From Mycolicibacterium goodii (GTDB taxonomy: Bacteria > Actinomycetota > Actinomycetes > Mycobacteriales > Mycobacteriaceae): a stretch of DNA of 64,000 nucleotides. Below, piece after piece: positions 1 through 7,355 of the stretch. The notes under the pieces are model-generated. The model saw nothing but the letters and a program-made list of their open reading frames with translations. It had not been told where the DNA came from and made no database searches. Where the stretch lies: positions 3,286,001 to 3,350,000 of the forward strand of contig NZ_CP092364.2 of NCBI RefSeq assembly GCF_022370755.2. The letters are read 5' to 3'. Position numbers and translations under genes: made by a program. How positions within the stretch are numbered: position 1 is the stretch's first letter; each line of letters opens with the position of its first letter.

Positions 1-131
1 TAATTGATCGCCAAACCGACCGCACAGAACACCGCGACCGCCCACCTGATCCGCGACGCCCGGCTGCTGCCGGATGTCGCCGGATCGGGTTCGGCGGATT
101 TCCCGTGCGTCACTGCCGGTGTGCTGGTCAT
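1..131 (-). CDS. MFS transporter, N-terminal fragment (cut by window edge)
   Basis: This gene is cut by the left edge; only the first 43 codons are present. The ATG at 131 is preceded by GGAGG at a good distance. The visible protein has a Ser/Thr/Pro-rich cytoplasmic leader of about 27 residues. A basic stretch follows (RASRIRW) and then the start of a hydrophobic helix ending in GLAIN, the usual beginning of the first membrane segment of MFS anion/sugar-acid symporters. It is divergent from the DeoR-led catabolic operon, so it is probably that operon's substrate importer, controlled from the shared intergenic region. The fragment is too short to exclude another transporter class. Confidence 0.6.
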   Translation of the reverse strand, partial: MTSTPAVTHGKSAEPDPATSGSSRASRIRWAVAVFCAVGLAIN

Positions 132-247
132 CGTCGAGCCTCCATGATCAAGCGATTGTGATCGTTTCGCGCAGTAGAAGTGAGGGGCAGGTCCAGATCC
201 ACGGAGCTGTGGCGCTCGACACACTCACCGCCTCAGGCCACAATGAT

Positions 248-267
248 CAAACCAATCATCTGGTTTG
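248..267. repeat. Inverted repeat in the divergent transporter/DeoR region
   Basis: Perfect 7-base arms CAAACCA (248-254) and TGGTTTG (261-267) are separated by 6 bases. The word ATGATCAA occurs just before the left arm and again near 144-151. The position between two divergent transcription units suggests a regulator binding site or the transporter promoter. No protein can be assigned to it. Confidence 0.45.
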
Positions 268-331
268 TCAATAGCCGAGACATTCCCGTCTTTCTGCGCG
301 TTATATGCAGCTTCTATCTACACCGGTGGCT

Positions 332-354
332 TATATGCGCGTATCGCGCATATA
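332..354. promoter_or_regulatory. Operator 1 (probable DeoR-family site)
   Basis: This is a perfect inverted repeat with 10-base arms TATATGCGCG and CGCGCATATA separated by 3 bases. It lies immediately upstream of the -35 box of the DeoR gene. The core can be written ATGCGC-N5-GCGCAT and recurs with the same 5-base gap at 363-379; a weaker copy lies at 294-310. Autoregulation by the adjacent DeoR protein is the simplest reading. Confidence 0.65.
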
Positions 355-357
355 GCG

Positions 358-386
358 TTGACTTGCGCACATCGCGCATGTAACGT
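358..386 (+). promoter_or_regulatory. SigA-type promoter of the DeoR operon with operator 2 in its spacer
   Basis: A -35 box TTGACT (358-363) and a -10 box TAACGT (381-386) are separated by exactly 17 bases. The second operator copy (363-379, TTGCGC-N5-GCGCAT) fills the spacer, so bound repressor would exclude RNA polymerase. The -10 box ends 7 bases before the GTG at 394, placing the predicted transcription start on or next to that codon, so the message is probably leaderless. Confidence 0.6.
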
Positions 387-393
387 CTGGTTC

Positions 394-1317
394 GTGACAC
401 AGCGCACAGACATCGACGTTCAAAACCCCTTCGGCGGTGACAACGACGGCGACGGCGACGACCAGGGTGACGAGCGAGGCGCACGCCGCCGAGACATCCG
501 CGGAGCACGCCGCCGAGAGCAGATCTTGCAGCTGCTGCAAACCGTCGAATCCGGCTCGATGAGCGTCGAGGAGATCGCTGAACGGTTCAATGTCTCCTTC
601 GCAACGGTGCGGCGCGATCTGAGTCGGCTGCATCAGGACCGACACATCACCCGTACGTACGGCGGCGTGGCGTTGACGGTTCCCGCCGAGTTGTCGATCC
701 ATCAGCGTCACCTGGAATTCACCCGTGAAAAGGACGCCATCGGGCGCGTCGCGGCCGAGGCCGTCACAGACGGCGCCGTCGTCATCGTCGATGCGGGCAC
801 CACCACCGAATTCGTCGCGCGCCACCTCACTGCGGCCGATGTGACCGTGTTCACCAACGGAATCGGTGCGATCAACATCCTTGCGCGCAAAGAGCATGTG
901 TCGCTGGTGGTGCTGGGTGGCCGGTTGCGGCGCGTCAACGAGACGATCAGCGGTGCGGAGGCAGAGAACATGCTGCGGTCGGTCGTCGCCGATTTCGCCT
1001 TCGTCGGCGCCGACGCCGTGCATCCCGAGTATGGCGTCGCGTCACGGACTCTCGAGCAGAGCCGGCTCAAAACCCTGATGATGCAACGCGCAAGGCAGAC
1101 GGTCGTCGTCGCCGATCATCGAAAGCTCACCACCGACCAGTTCAACTACTGGTCGGAGCTCCCGGCGAACTGGCGGTTCGTCACCGACGACGGCGCCGAG
1201 ACCGAGGCAGGCAGTGCCGCCCTCGAAGAACTTCGCCGCATCGGTGCAGACATCGACCTGGCGCATCCACTGCGAGTCCTGATTGAAACCGCCGAAGAGA
1301 GAGGCACTGAGTCGTGA
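394..1317 (+). CDS. DeoR-family transcriptional regulator
   Basis: This is a repressor of the downstream sugar or polyol operon. The GTG at 394 is chosen because a good promoter ends 7 bases before it; an in-frame extension to 265 would place the operators inside the gene. The 307-residue protein begins with an acidic low-complexity leader (about residues 16-27). A DeoR winged-helix domain follows, with the helix-turn-helix at about 56-79 (MSVEEIAERF...TVRRDL). The C-terminal sugar-phosphate sensor domain carries the DAGTTT phosphate loop near 133 and the later VADHRK motif. The last codons overlap the GTG of the dehydrogenase gene. The effector is likely a phosphorylated intermediate made by the operon, but it cannot be named. 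Confidence 0.85.
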   Translation: MTQRTDIDVQNPFGGDNDGDGDDQGDERGARRRDIRGARRREQILQLLQTVESGSMSVEEIAERFNVSFATVRRDLSRLHQDRHITRTYGGVALTVPAELSIHQRHLEFTREKDAIGRVAAEAVTDGAVVIVDAGTTTEFVARHLTAADVTVFTNGIGAINILARKEHVSLVVLGGRLRRVNETISGAEAENMLRSVVADFAFVGADAVHPEYGVASRTLEQSRLKTLMMQRARQTVVVADHRKLTTDQFNYWSELPANWRFVTDDGAETEAGSAALEELRRIGADIDLAHPLRVLIETAEERGTES

Positions 1318-2402
1318 CGACCACGATGGCGCAATCCGGAAAAGCCCCCGCACCAACGGATTCAGACGGCTTCCGGCAGGCAGTGCTGTATCAGCCAAAT
1401 GACATGCGCATCGAGCGGGCCGCGATGCCGCGGCTCCAACCCGGGGACGTGTTACTACGGGTCGACGCCGCACTTCTGTGCGGCACCGATGTCCGGATCT
1501 TCGAAGGTCGCAAGCAGAAGAACGTCACGTTCCCGACCGTGCTCGGCCATGAGTTCGCCGGAACCGTCGTCGATGCCAACGGACCGTTGCCGGACGGGGT
1601 GAACATGGGCGACCAGGTCGCCGTCTACCCGCTGGTGACCTGCGGCAACTGCACGGCGTGCCGGCGTGGGCACGAGAACATCTGCCGCAACCGCAGTGCA
1701 TTCGGCTATCAGCTGACCGGTGGCCTGTCGCAGTACGTCCACGTCCCCTCGGTGGCACGACAGAATCTTGTGCCGGTACCGGGCGTACCCGCGACCCAGG
1801 CGGCGATCATCGAACCGGTGGCCTGCGCGTACAACGGACAGAAACTCGCGGGCATGGCAAGGGCTCAGACCGCGCTGATCGTCGGGTGCGGGCCATTGGG
1901 ACTCATCCACACCGGGCTGGCAAAGAGCGTGGGCGTCGAGAAGGTCGCCGCGGTCGACCCGATCGCCGGCCGTCGCGAGATGGCAAAACGATTCGGAGCA
2001 GATCTGGTTCTGGAACCAGGGCCCGACACCGCGGAGGCACTCGACGATTTCACCGAGGGAGGCATCGATGTTCTGGTGATGGCCATCGGGCGAATCGACG
2101 CGCTCACACCATATTTGGCCAGTTTGGCACCAGGGGCACGAGTATCGGTGTTCGCCGGGTTCGGCGCCGACGCGGATCTCGCGGTGTCCGCCAACGACGT
2201 GCACTACAACGAATGGACCATCGTGGGCGCCTCGTCGTGCCGTTTGGACGGGTTCCATGCGGTCGCGCCCATGGTCGCTTCCGGAGAGCTTCCGGTCGCG
2301 GAACTCATCGGCACCCAACTCCCGCTCGATCACGCGGTAGAGGCGATCAGGCTCGCCGGCTCAGGAGCCGACATGCGAGTCGGCGTCGACCCATGGGCGT
2401 GA
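1314..2402 (+). CDS. Zinc-dependent sorbitol/threonine-type dehydrogenase (MDR family)
   Basis: This medium-chain NAD(P)-dependent dehydrogenase is expected to oxidise a secondary hydroxyl of a polyol or sugar acid to a ketone. The 362-residue protein has catalytic-zinc ligands at Cys56 and His79-Glu80 (GHEFAG). Structural-zinc cysteines are at 110, 113, 116 and 124. The nucleotide-binding loop GCGPLG is at 191-196. The start GTG overlaps the DeoR stop as GTGA, so the two are probably translationally coupled; an internal ATG at 1326 is an alternative start. With aldolase and kinase downstream, it probably makes the first ketose intermediate. The substrate is unknown. Confidence 0.85.
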   Translation: MTTTMAQSGKAPAPTDSDGFRQAVLYQPNDMRIERAAMPRLQPGDVLLRVDAALLCGTDVRIFEGRKQKNVTFPTVLGHEFAGTVVDANGPLPDGVNMGDQVAVYPLVTCGNCTACRRGHENICRNRSAFGYQLTGGLSQYVHVPSVARQNLVPVPGVPATQAAIIEPVACAYNGQKLAGMARAQTALIVGCGPLGLIHTGLAKSVGVEKVAAVDPIAGRREMAKRFGADLVLEPGPDTAEALDDFTEGGIDVLVMAIGRIDALTPYLASLAPGARVSVFAGFGADADLAVSANDVHYNEWTIVGASSCRLDGFHAVAPMVASGELPVAELIGTQLPLDHAVEAIRLAGSGADMRVGVDPWA

Positions 2403-2442
2403 CCAGTTCCGGCAGGACCCACCAGTTAAGGAGAACCTATTC

Positions 2443-3285
2443 ATGACAACCACATTCACGCCGGCTTTCGACATCAACCGCTCGGGTACCACCCCGGCGT
2501 TGGGTCGCGAACTTCGGCTGCGCCGCCTGTTCGGCGCCGACGGGCGGACCCTGACCGTGGCGCTGGATCAGGCGGTGCCGCGCGGTGTGGCCCCCCGTCT
2601 GGCCTCCATCGGATCGACGTTCGACCGCATCGCCGAAGGTGAACCCGACGCCGTCACCATCACCAAGGGACTGTCCGGGCCCTTGTTCGGCGGCCGGGCC
2701 ACTCCCCTGCCCTGGATCCTGAAGGCTTCGATGTTCTCCGTCGAGTTCCATCCCACCTACGACGCCACCATCGGAACGGTACGTGACGCCATCCGCTTGG
2801 GCGCCGATGCCGTGGCAGTGGGAATCTCCGCCGGATCGTCCCATCAGGTCGCGATGTTCGAGATGCTCACCAACGTTGTCGAGGAGGCCCACAGCTGGGG
2901 TCTTCCGGTGGTGTGTCACGCCTACCCGTCCGGCGAAATGTGGGGCGACAGAAAGGGTTCCACTGAGTCGGTGCTGTACGCCTCACGGGCGGCAGCCGAA
3001 CTCGGTACCGACATCGTCAAGACGTGGTACACCGGTTCGACCGCCGAGTTCGCCAAGGTGGTCGAAGGCACACCGGCGATCGTCGTCGCGGCCGGAGGAG
3101 CACCTGCCCCCAGCCCGCTCGACGTGCTCAAACAAGCCGCGTCGGTCATCGAGGCGGGCGGCCACGGCATGACCGCGGGTCGCAACATCTGGCAGGCGAA
3201 GGATCCCGCGAAAATGGTCAACGCCCTCAAAGCCGTCATCCACGGTGGGGACACCCCCGAGGTCGCGGCCAAGCTTCTCGACTGA
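2443..3285 (+). CDS. Class I aldolase, DhnA/FbaB/LsrF family
   Basis: This Schiff-base aldolase (280 residues) belongs to the DeoC/LacD/DhnA superfamily. The predicted Schiff-base lysine is Lys193 in the motif TDIVKTWYTG, matching the KTxY signature of archaeal-type fructose-bisphosphate aldolase and LsrF. Phosphate-binding loops are likely at VAAGGAP (about 215-221) and GMTAGRNIWQ (about 242-251). AAGGAG lies at a good distance upstream of the ATG. The gene sits between dehydrogenase and kinase genes, so it should cleave a phosphorylated ketose (or transfer a group from it) to fragments that feed the glycerate branch. The exact substrate cannot be read from sequence. Confidence 0.85.
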   Translation: MTTTFTPAFDINRSGTTPALGRELRLRRLFGADGRTLTVALDQAVPRGVAPRLASIGSTFDRIAEGEPDAVTITKGLSGPLFGGRATPLPWILKASMFSVEFHPTYDATIGTVRDAIRLGADAVAVGISAGSSHQVAMFEMLTNVVEEAHSWGLPVVCHAYPSGEMWGDRKGSTESVLYASRAAAELGTDIVKTWYTGSTAEFAKVVEGTPAIVVAAGGAPAPSPLDVLKQAASVIEAGGHGMTAGRNIWQAKDPAKMVNALKAVIHGGDTPEVAAKLLD

Positions 3286-3292
3286 CCCCGCC

Positions 3293-4786
3293 GTGGCCTA
3301 CCTCGGAATCGATGTCGGCACGTCGGCAACCAAGGCGGTCGTGATCGACTCGCTCGGCACCGTACTCGCCCGGTCCCGGGTTCCGCATCCTTCAGCGCGC
3401 GGATGCGGCCCCGGGCGGGTCGATCCGACGGCCTGGCGAGGCAGTGTCACCGCGGCCGTCAGATCTGTTGTCGAGGCGCTGGACACCCGCCATGCCGAGA
3501 TCACCGGCGTCGGGTTCGACACCCACTGCCCGACGGCGTTGCTGCTGGATGCCGAAGGGCGGCCACTGACCGCCGGGCTCACCTGGGACCATCCCTGGCT
3601 GTCCGGGCCGACTGACGACCTGATCAGCATGTTGAGCGCCGATGAGGTGGCTCTGATCGGCAACCACCTGATGCCGGCCACCGCGATGGGCGCAGCCTAT
3701 CGCCTGCTGCAGTCGATCGAGCCGGAAGCCCAGCGCACCGCGACCACGTTCGGACTGGCGGGCACCTGGTTGGGGCAGTGGTTGACCGGCCGACGGTCCA
3801 TCGACCCCACGCAGGCGTCCTACACCGCGTTGATGGCCAGCACGGACGGGAGCTGCCGGTGGTTGAGCGATGTGCTGACGAAATTCGGCATACCCGCTCA
3901 CCAACTACCGCCGATACGACCGTCGTTGAGTGTGCTGGGCCCGCTGACCTCGAAGACTGCGAGTGAACTCGGCCTGCCCGAGGGTGTGCCGGTTCTCGTG
4001 GGTTCGGGTGACACGCCGGCCGCGTCCTACGCTTTGGGCTCCGCACCCGCAGGCAGACCGCTGCTCATCATGGGAACAACCCATGTGGTGTCCAATGTGC
4101 TGGCCAAGCCGGACCCCAGGGCCCTCGCCCTGCAACGCGCAGACGTCCGCCCCCAACGGTGGCTGATCAACGGCGTCATCAACGGCGGGGACGCACTGGC
4201 CTACGGCGCCGCAGTCCTGGGTTTCGGCACAGACGACTCTGCGGTGGCCGAACTCGTCGCGGCAGCGTTCACCGCCGGACCCTCAGAGACCGGCGGAGGC
4301 GCCCCCATTTTCATTCCGCACACCCGCGCCGAACGGGGCCCGCTGTGGTTCGACGGTCCACGCACAGCGATCGTGGGCCGGTCGACCGACATCCCGCTTC
4401 CGGTGGCCGCCCGCGGCATGGTCGAGGGAGTGTTGTTCGCTGACCGAATGGTCGTCGAGGCATGTGTGGGCCGGGATCAGCACACGCTCTATGTCAGTGG
4501 CGCGTTCGGGGACGAGCCGGCACTGCCTCAGCTACTCGCCGATGTACTCGATCGCGTGATACTGGTCGTCGATGAAAGCCACCTGTCCGCGCTCGGTGCC
4601 GCGGCCATGTGCGGTGAAGTGCTCGACGGCCGCATGATGACGCCACCCGAGGCACGTGAGGTTTCGCCCCGCGACGAGTGGCGAGAGACTGTGAGGTCGC
4701 GGTGGGCAGACTACCGCGAGGCATGGTCGTCGGTCACGGGTGTCACACCACTCGGCACCCTCGACGAGGCCATGAGTACACCATGA
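3293..4786 (+). CDS. FGGY-family carbohydrate kinase
   Basis: This is an ATP-dependent sugar or polyol kinase of the xylulokinase/LsrK type. The GTG at 3293 is chosen because it starts the classical first strand (VAYLGIDVGTS) 7 bases after the aldolase stop; an upstream in-frame start at 3245 would overlap the aldolase. The protein is 497 residues long. The N-terminal phosphate-1 motif is intact, the catalytic aspartate is predicted in GSGDTPAA at about residue 240, and a C-terminal adenosine motif (LYVSGAFGDEP) is present. It presumably phosphorylates the ketose made by the dehydrogenase before the aldolase acts. Pairing of an FGGY kinase with a DhnA-type aldolase also occurs in autoinducer-2 processing, so the substrate should be left open. 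Confidence 0.85.
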   Translation: MAYLGIDVGTSATKAVVIDSLGTVLARSRVPHPSARGCGPGRVDPTAWRGSVTAAVRSVVEALDTRHAEITGVGFDTHCPTALLLDAEGRPLTAGLTWDHPWLSGPTDDLISMLSADEVALIGNHLMPATAMGAAYRLLQSIEPEAQRTATTFGLAGTWLGQWLTGRRSIDPTQASYTALMASTDGSCRWLSDVLTKFGIPAHQLPPIRPSLSVLGPLTSKTASELGLPEGVPVLVGSGDTPAASYALGSAPAGRPLLIMGTTHVVSNVLAKPDPRALALQRADVRPQRWLINGVINGGDALAYGAAVLGFGTDDSAVAELVAAAFTAGPSETGGGAPIFIPHTRAERGPLWFDGPRTAIVGRSTDIPLPVAARGMVEGVLFADRMVVEACVGRDQHTLYVSGAFGDEPALPQLLADVLDRVILVVDESHLSALGAAAMCGEVLDGRMMTPPEAREVSPRDEWRETVRSRWADYREAWSSVTGVTPLGTLDEAMSTP

Positions 4787-4802
4787 CAAACAAGGAGTGC
4801 CT

Positions 4803-5756
4803 TTGACGATCTACGTGTCGAGACTGCTCACCGACCGTGCCATGGCGCATCTGGGGTCGCTGGAGGTCCAGCTCCGGGTGGGCGGTGATGCGCCACCGAG
4901 CCGGTCCGAGCTCGAAGCCGGATTCGCGGGCGCCGACGCCGCGATCGTCACGCTGACCGAGCGTGTCGACGCCGAGTTGCTCGCTGTCGCAGGCCCGCAG
5001 CTCAAGATCATCGCGAACGTCGCTGTCGGATACGACAACATCGACGTCGAGGCCGCCGCCGCGGCCGGGGTCACCGTGACCAACACTCCCGGTGTCCTGG
5101 ACCGCGCGACCGCCGACCACACGTTCGCGTTGATCCTCGCGGCGACGCGACGCGTGCTCGACGGCGACCGGCTGCTGCGGTCACGCGAACCGTGGGTGTG
5201 GGGCCCGCGCATGCTGGTGGGCCTTGACATCAGCGCATCAGCGACGCTCGGCATCCTGGGTTTCGGCCGCATCGGCAAAGCAGTGGCCCAGCGCGCCAAA
5301 GGTTTCGATATGGAGATTCTCGCGACCGCCCGCAGCCGCGAACCCGGCACATCCGAGGATGGTGTGCGGTTCGTCGACATCGACACGCTGCTGTCCGAGA
5401 GTGATGTGCTCAGCGTGCTCACCCCGTTGACCCCGCAAACCCGCCACCTGATCGACGCGGACGCACTGGCGAAGATGAAACCATCGGCGTACCTGGTCAA
5501 CACCGCACGCGGCGGTGTGGTCGACGAATCCGCGCTCATGAGCGCCCTGCACGCCGGGCGGCTGCGCGGTGCCGCGCTCGACGTCTTCGAGAACGAACCG
5601 CACATCGATCCCCGCTTGCTCGACACGCCGAATCTGGTTCTCACACCGCATATTGCCAGCGCGGGCGAGTCGACGCGCGACGCTATGGGTATTCTCGCAG
5701 TCGACAATGCCGCCGCGGTTCTCGCCGGGAAACCGGCGCTCACCCCTGTCAGATAG
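4803..5756 (+). CDS. D-2-hydroxyacid dehydrogenase (glyoxylate/hydroxypyruvate reductase-like)
   Basis: This NAD(P)-dependent reductase of the D-isomer 2-hydroxyacid family has 317 residues. A TTG start at 4803 is preferred because AAGGAG lies 5 bases upstream; a GTG at 4797 would overlap that ribosome site. The Rossmann loop GFGRIG is near residues 153-158. The catalytic triad is visible as Arg236 (NTARGG), Glu265 (FENEPH) and His283 (TPHIAS). The adjacent glycerate kinase suggests reduction of hydroxypyruvate or tartronate semialdehyde to D-glycerate. It is not close to the second 2-hydroxyacid dehydrogenase at 34.9-35.9 kb. Confidence 0.85.
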   Translation: MTIYVSRLLTDRAMAHLGSLEVQLRVGGDAPPSRSELEAGFAGADAAIVTLTERVDAELLAVAGPQLKIIANVAVGYDNIDVEAAAAAGVTVTNTPGVLDRATADHTFALILAATRRVLDGDRLLRSREPWVWGPRMLVGLDISASATLGILGFGRIGKAVAQRAKGFDMEILATARSREPGTSEDGVRFVDIDTLLSESDVLSVLTPLTPQTRHLIDADALAKMKPSAYLVNTARGGVVDESALMSALHAGRLRGAALDVFENEPHIDPRLLDTPNLVLTPHIASAGESTRDAMGILAVDNAAAVLAGKPALTPVR

Positions 5757-5762
5757 CACCGG

Positions 5763-6887
5763 ATGAAAATCGTTCTTGCCCCGGACTCCTTCAAGGAGTC
5801 GATGACGGCCTCCCAAGCGGTGGCCGCGATGCGCGACGGAGTGCACCAGGTGCTCCCCGACGCCGAATGCGTAGGCGTGCCGATGGCCGACGGCGGTGAG
5901 GGAACCGTCGACGCGGTGGTCGACGCCCTGGCCGGCGAGCGCGTGACGGTCGACGTGTCCGATCCACTCGGACGTCCGATATCGGCCCACTACGGCTTCA
6001 TACCCGACCGCAAACTCGCGGTGATCGAGATGGCGACGGCGTCCGGTCTGGAACTCGTGGCCCCGGCAGACCGAGACGTGCTGCGCGCAAGCACATTCGG
6101 AGTCGGTCAGCTCATCTCTTCGGCGCTGGATCGCGGCGCGACCGACCTGCTGATCGGGCTGGGCGGCTCGGCCACCAACGACGGCGGCACCGGGATGCTC
6201 ACCGCACTCGGCGCGGCGTTGCTCGACGCCGACGGCAAACCGTTGCCCCCTGGCGGCGCAGCACTGGCGCAGCTGGACCGCATCGATCTGACCGGACTCG
6301 ACGCACGCCTGGCCGACGTCCAGATCAGGATCGCCTCCGACGTCACGGCTCCACTGCTCGGGCCGGGGGGCGCCAGTGCGGTGTTCGGCCCCCAGAAGGG
6401 CGCTGGTCCGTTTGACGTGGAGACCCTGGAGGCCGCGCTGACGCGGTTGGCCGTGGTGACCGAGGAGACGCTGGGCCGGGCACGGCCCGAACTTCCCGGT
6501 GCCGGTGCGGCAGGTGGTCTCGGCTTCGCGCTGCTGGATTTCCTGGGCGCCGAGTGCAGGCCCGGCGTCGAGGTGATCGCCGAGACCGTGGGCCTGGCCA
6601 AGGCGGTGGTGGGCGCGGATTGGGTGTTCACCGGTGAAGGCAGCGTCGACGCGCAGACCGTGCTCGGTAAGACCCCGTTCGGAGTGACCCAGGTGGCGCG
6701 CCAGGCCGGCGCCCGCGTGGTGATCTTCGCGGGCCGCGTCGGTGACGACGCCGGCGTTCTCCTCGATCACGGTGTCGACCGCCTCGTCGCGATCACGGCG
6801 CCGGGCACACCCATCGAGCAGGCGCTGCGCGAAGGTCCACAATCGCTGGCCCGCGCCGCCGCCGAGGTCTGCCGCACTCTTTCTTAG
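5763..6887 (+). CDS. Glycerate kinase, type 1 (GlxK/GarK family)
   Basis: This gene phosphorylates D-glycerate with ATP, giving 2- or 3-phosphoglycerate for lower glycolysis. The protein has 374 residues, the normal family length. Family signatures include the N-terminal APDSFKESMTA, the PMADGGEGTVDA motif near residue 40 and GLGGSATNDGG near 137, and it ends with the conserved GEGSVDAQT and GRVG blocks. It starts 6 bases after the dehydrogenase stop and closes the operon. Its presence implies that one arm of the pathway ends in glycerate. Confidence 0.9.
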   Translation: MKIVLAPDSFKESMTASQAVAAMRDGVHQVLPDAECVGVPMADGGEGTVDAVVDALAGERVTVDVSDPLGRPISAHYGFIPDRKLAVIEMATASGLELVAPADRDVLRASTFGVGQLISSALDRGATDLLIGLGGSATNDGGTGMLTALGAALLDADGKPLPPGGAALAQLDRIDLTGLDARLADVQIRIASDVTAPLLGPGGASAVFGPQKGAGPFDVETLEAALTRLAVVTEETLGRARPELPGAGAAGGLGFALLDFLGAECRPGVEVIAETVGLAKAVVGADWVFTGEGSVDAQTVLGKTPFGVTQVARQAGARVVIFAGRVGDDAGVLLDHGVDRLVAITAPGTPIEQALREGPQSLARAAAEVCRTLS

Positions 6888-6957
6888 CGCGAACAGACCC
6901 GAACTGGACTCACGCCAGAACAGCGCCCGTTCACGTCTGTTTCGTGTGTCGAACCGG

Positions 6958-7062
6958 TCAGTGCGCGCCGCTGTACGCCGCCATGGCGATCAGAGCCGCA
7001 CCGGTCAGCATCATCACGAGCACACGCAGGGTCAGACGCAACGTCAGGTAGTTTGCTCTCAT
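6958..7062 (-). CDS. Possible 34-residue single-helix membrane protein
   Basis: A short frame on the minus strand starts at an ATG (7062) preceded by GGGGGAG. It encodes a basic N-terminus (MRANYLTLRLTLR) followed by one hydrophobic helix (VLVMMLTGAALIAMAA) and a polar end. It resembles the small membrane peptides common in mycobacteria, but nothing identifies a family. Upstream in-frame codons up to 7158 look non-coding. Confidence 0.35.
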   Translation of the reverse strand: MRANYLTLRLTLRVLVMMLTGAALIAMAAYSGAH

Positions 7063-7301
7063 CTCACTCCCCCGAAGGTTTCGAGTCATATGAACCTTAA
7101 CGGCTCTGTCGACCGAAAATTTGCCATGTCCAGCGGCCACTGACCCGATTCGCAGCATTTAACCAGCTGGCAGCGACTGCATATTCCTCTCTGGTGTCCG
7201 AAATGGGCAGATTTTATTCACCTCAAGTTTGCTCGACGTCCACCGCGCCGCCATTCGACCACATCGATAGCGTCATCATCAGAAGTTAGCTCCATCTGCA
7301 A
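7063..7301. other. Non-coding, lower-GC gap
   Basis: This stretch between the possible small membrane gene and the amine oxidase terminator has no credible frame. It is visibly richer in A/T than its flanks and may hold the promoter for the 34-residue frame. No repeat or RNA structure stood out. Confidence 0.4.
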
Positions 7302-7336
7302 ACAGGCGCGGTATCCACTGGGGATACCGCGCCTGT
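7302..7336 (-). terminator. Hairpin terminator after the amine oxidase gene
   Basis: Perfect 15-base stem: ACAGGCGCGGTATCC (7302-7316) pairs with GGATACCGCGCCTGT (7322-7336) around a 5-base loop. It lies about 20 bases beyond the stop of the minus-strand amine oxidase. There is no clear U-run, as is common for mycobacterial terminators. Confidence 0.75.
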
Positions 7337-7355
7337 GGTTTGCCTTCGTTTGCGC

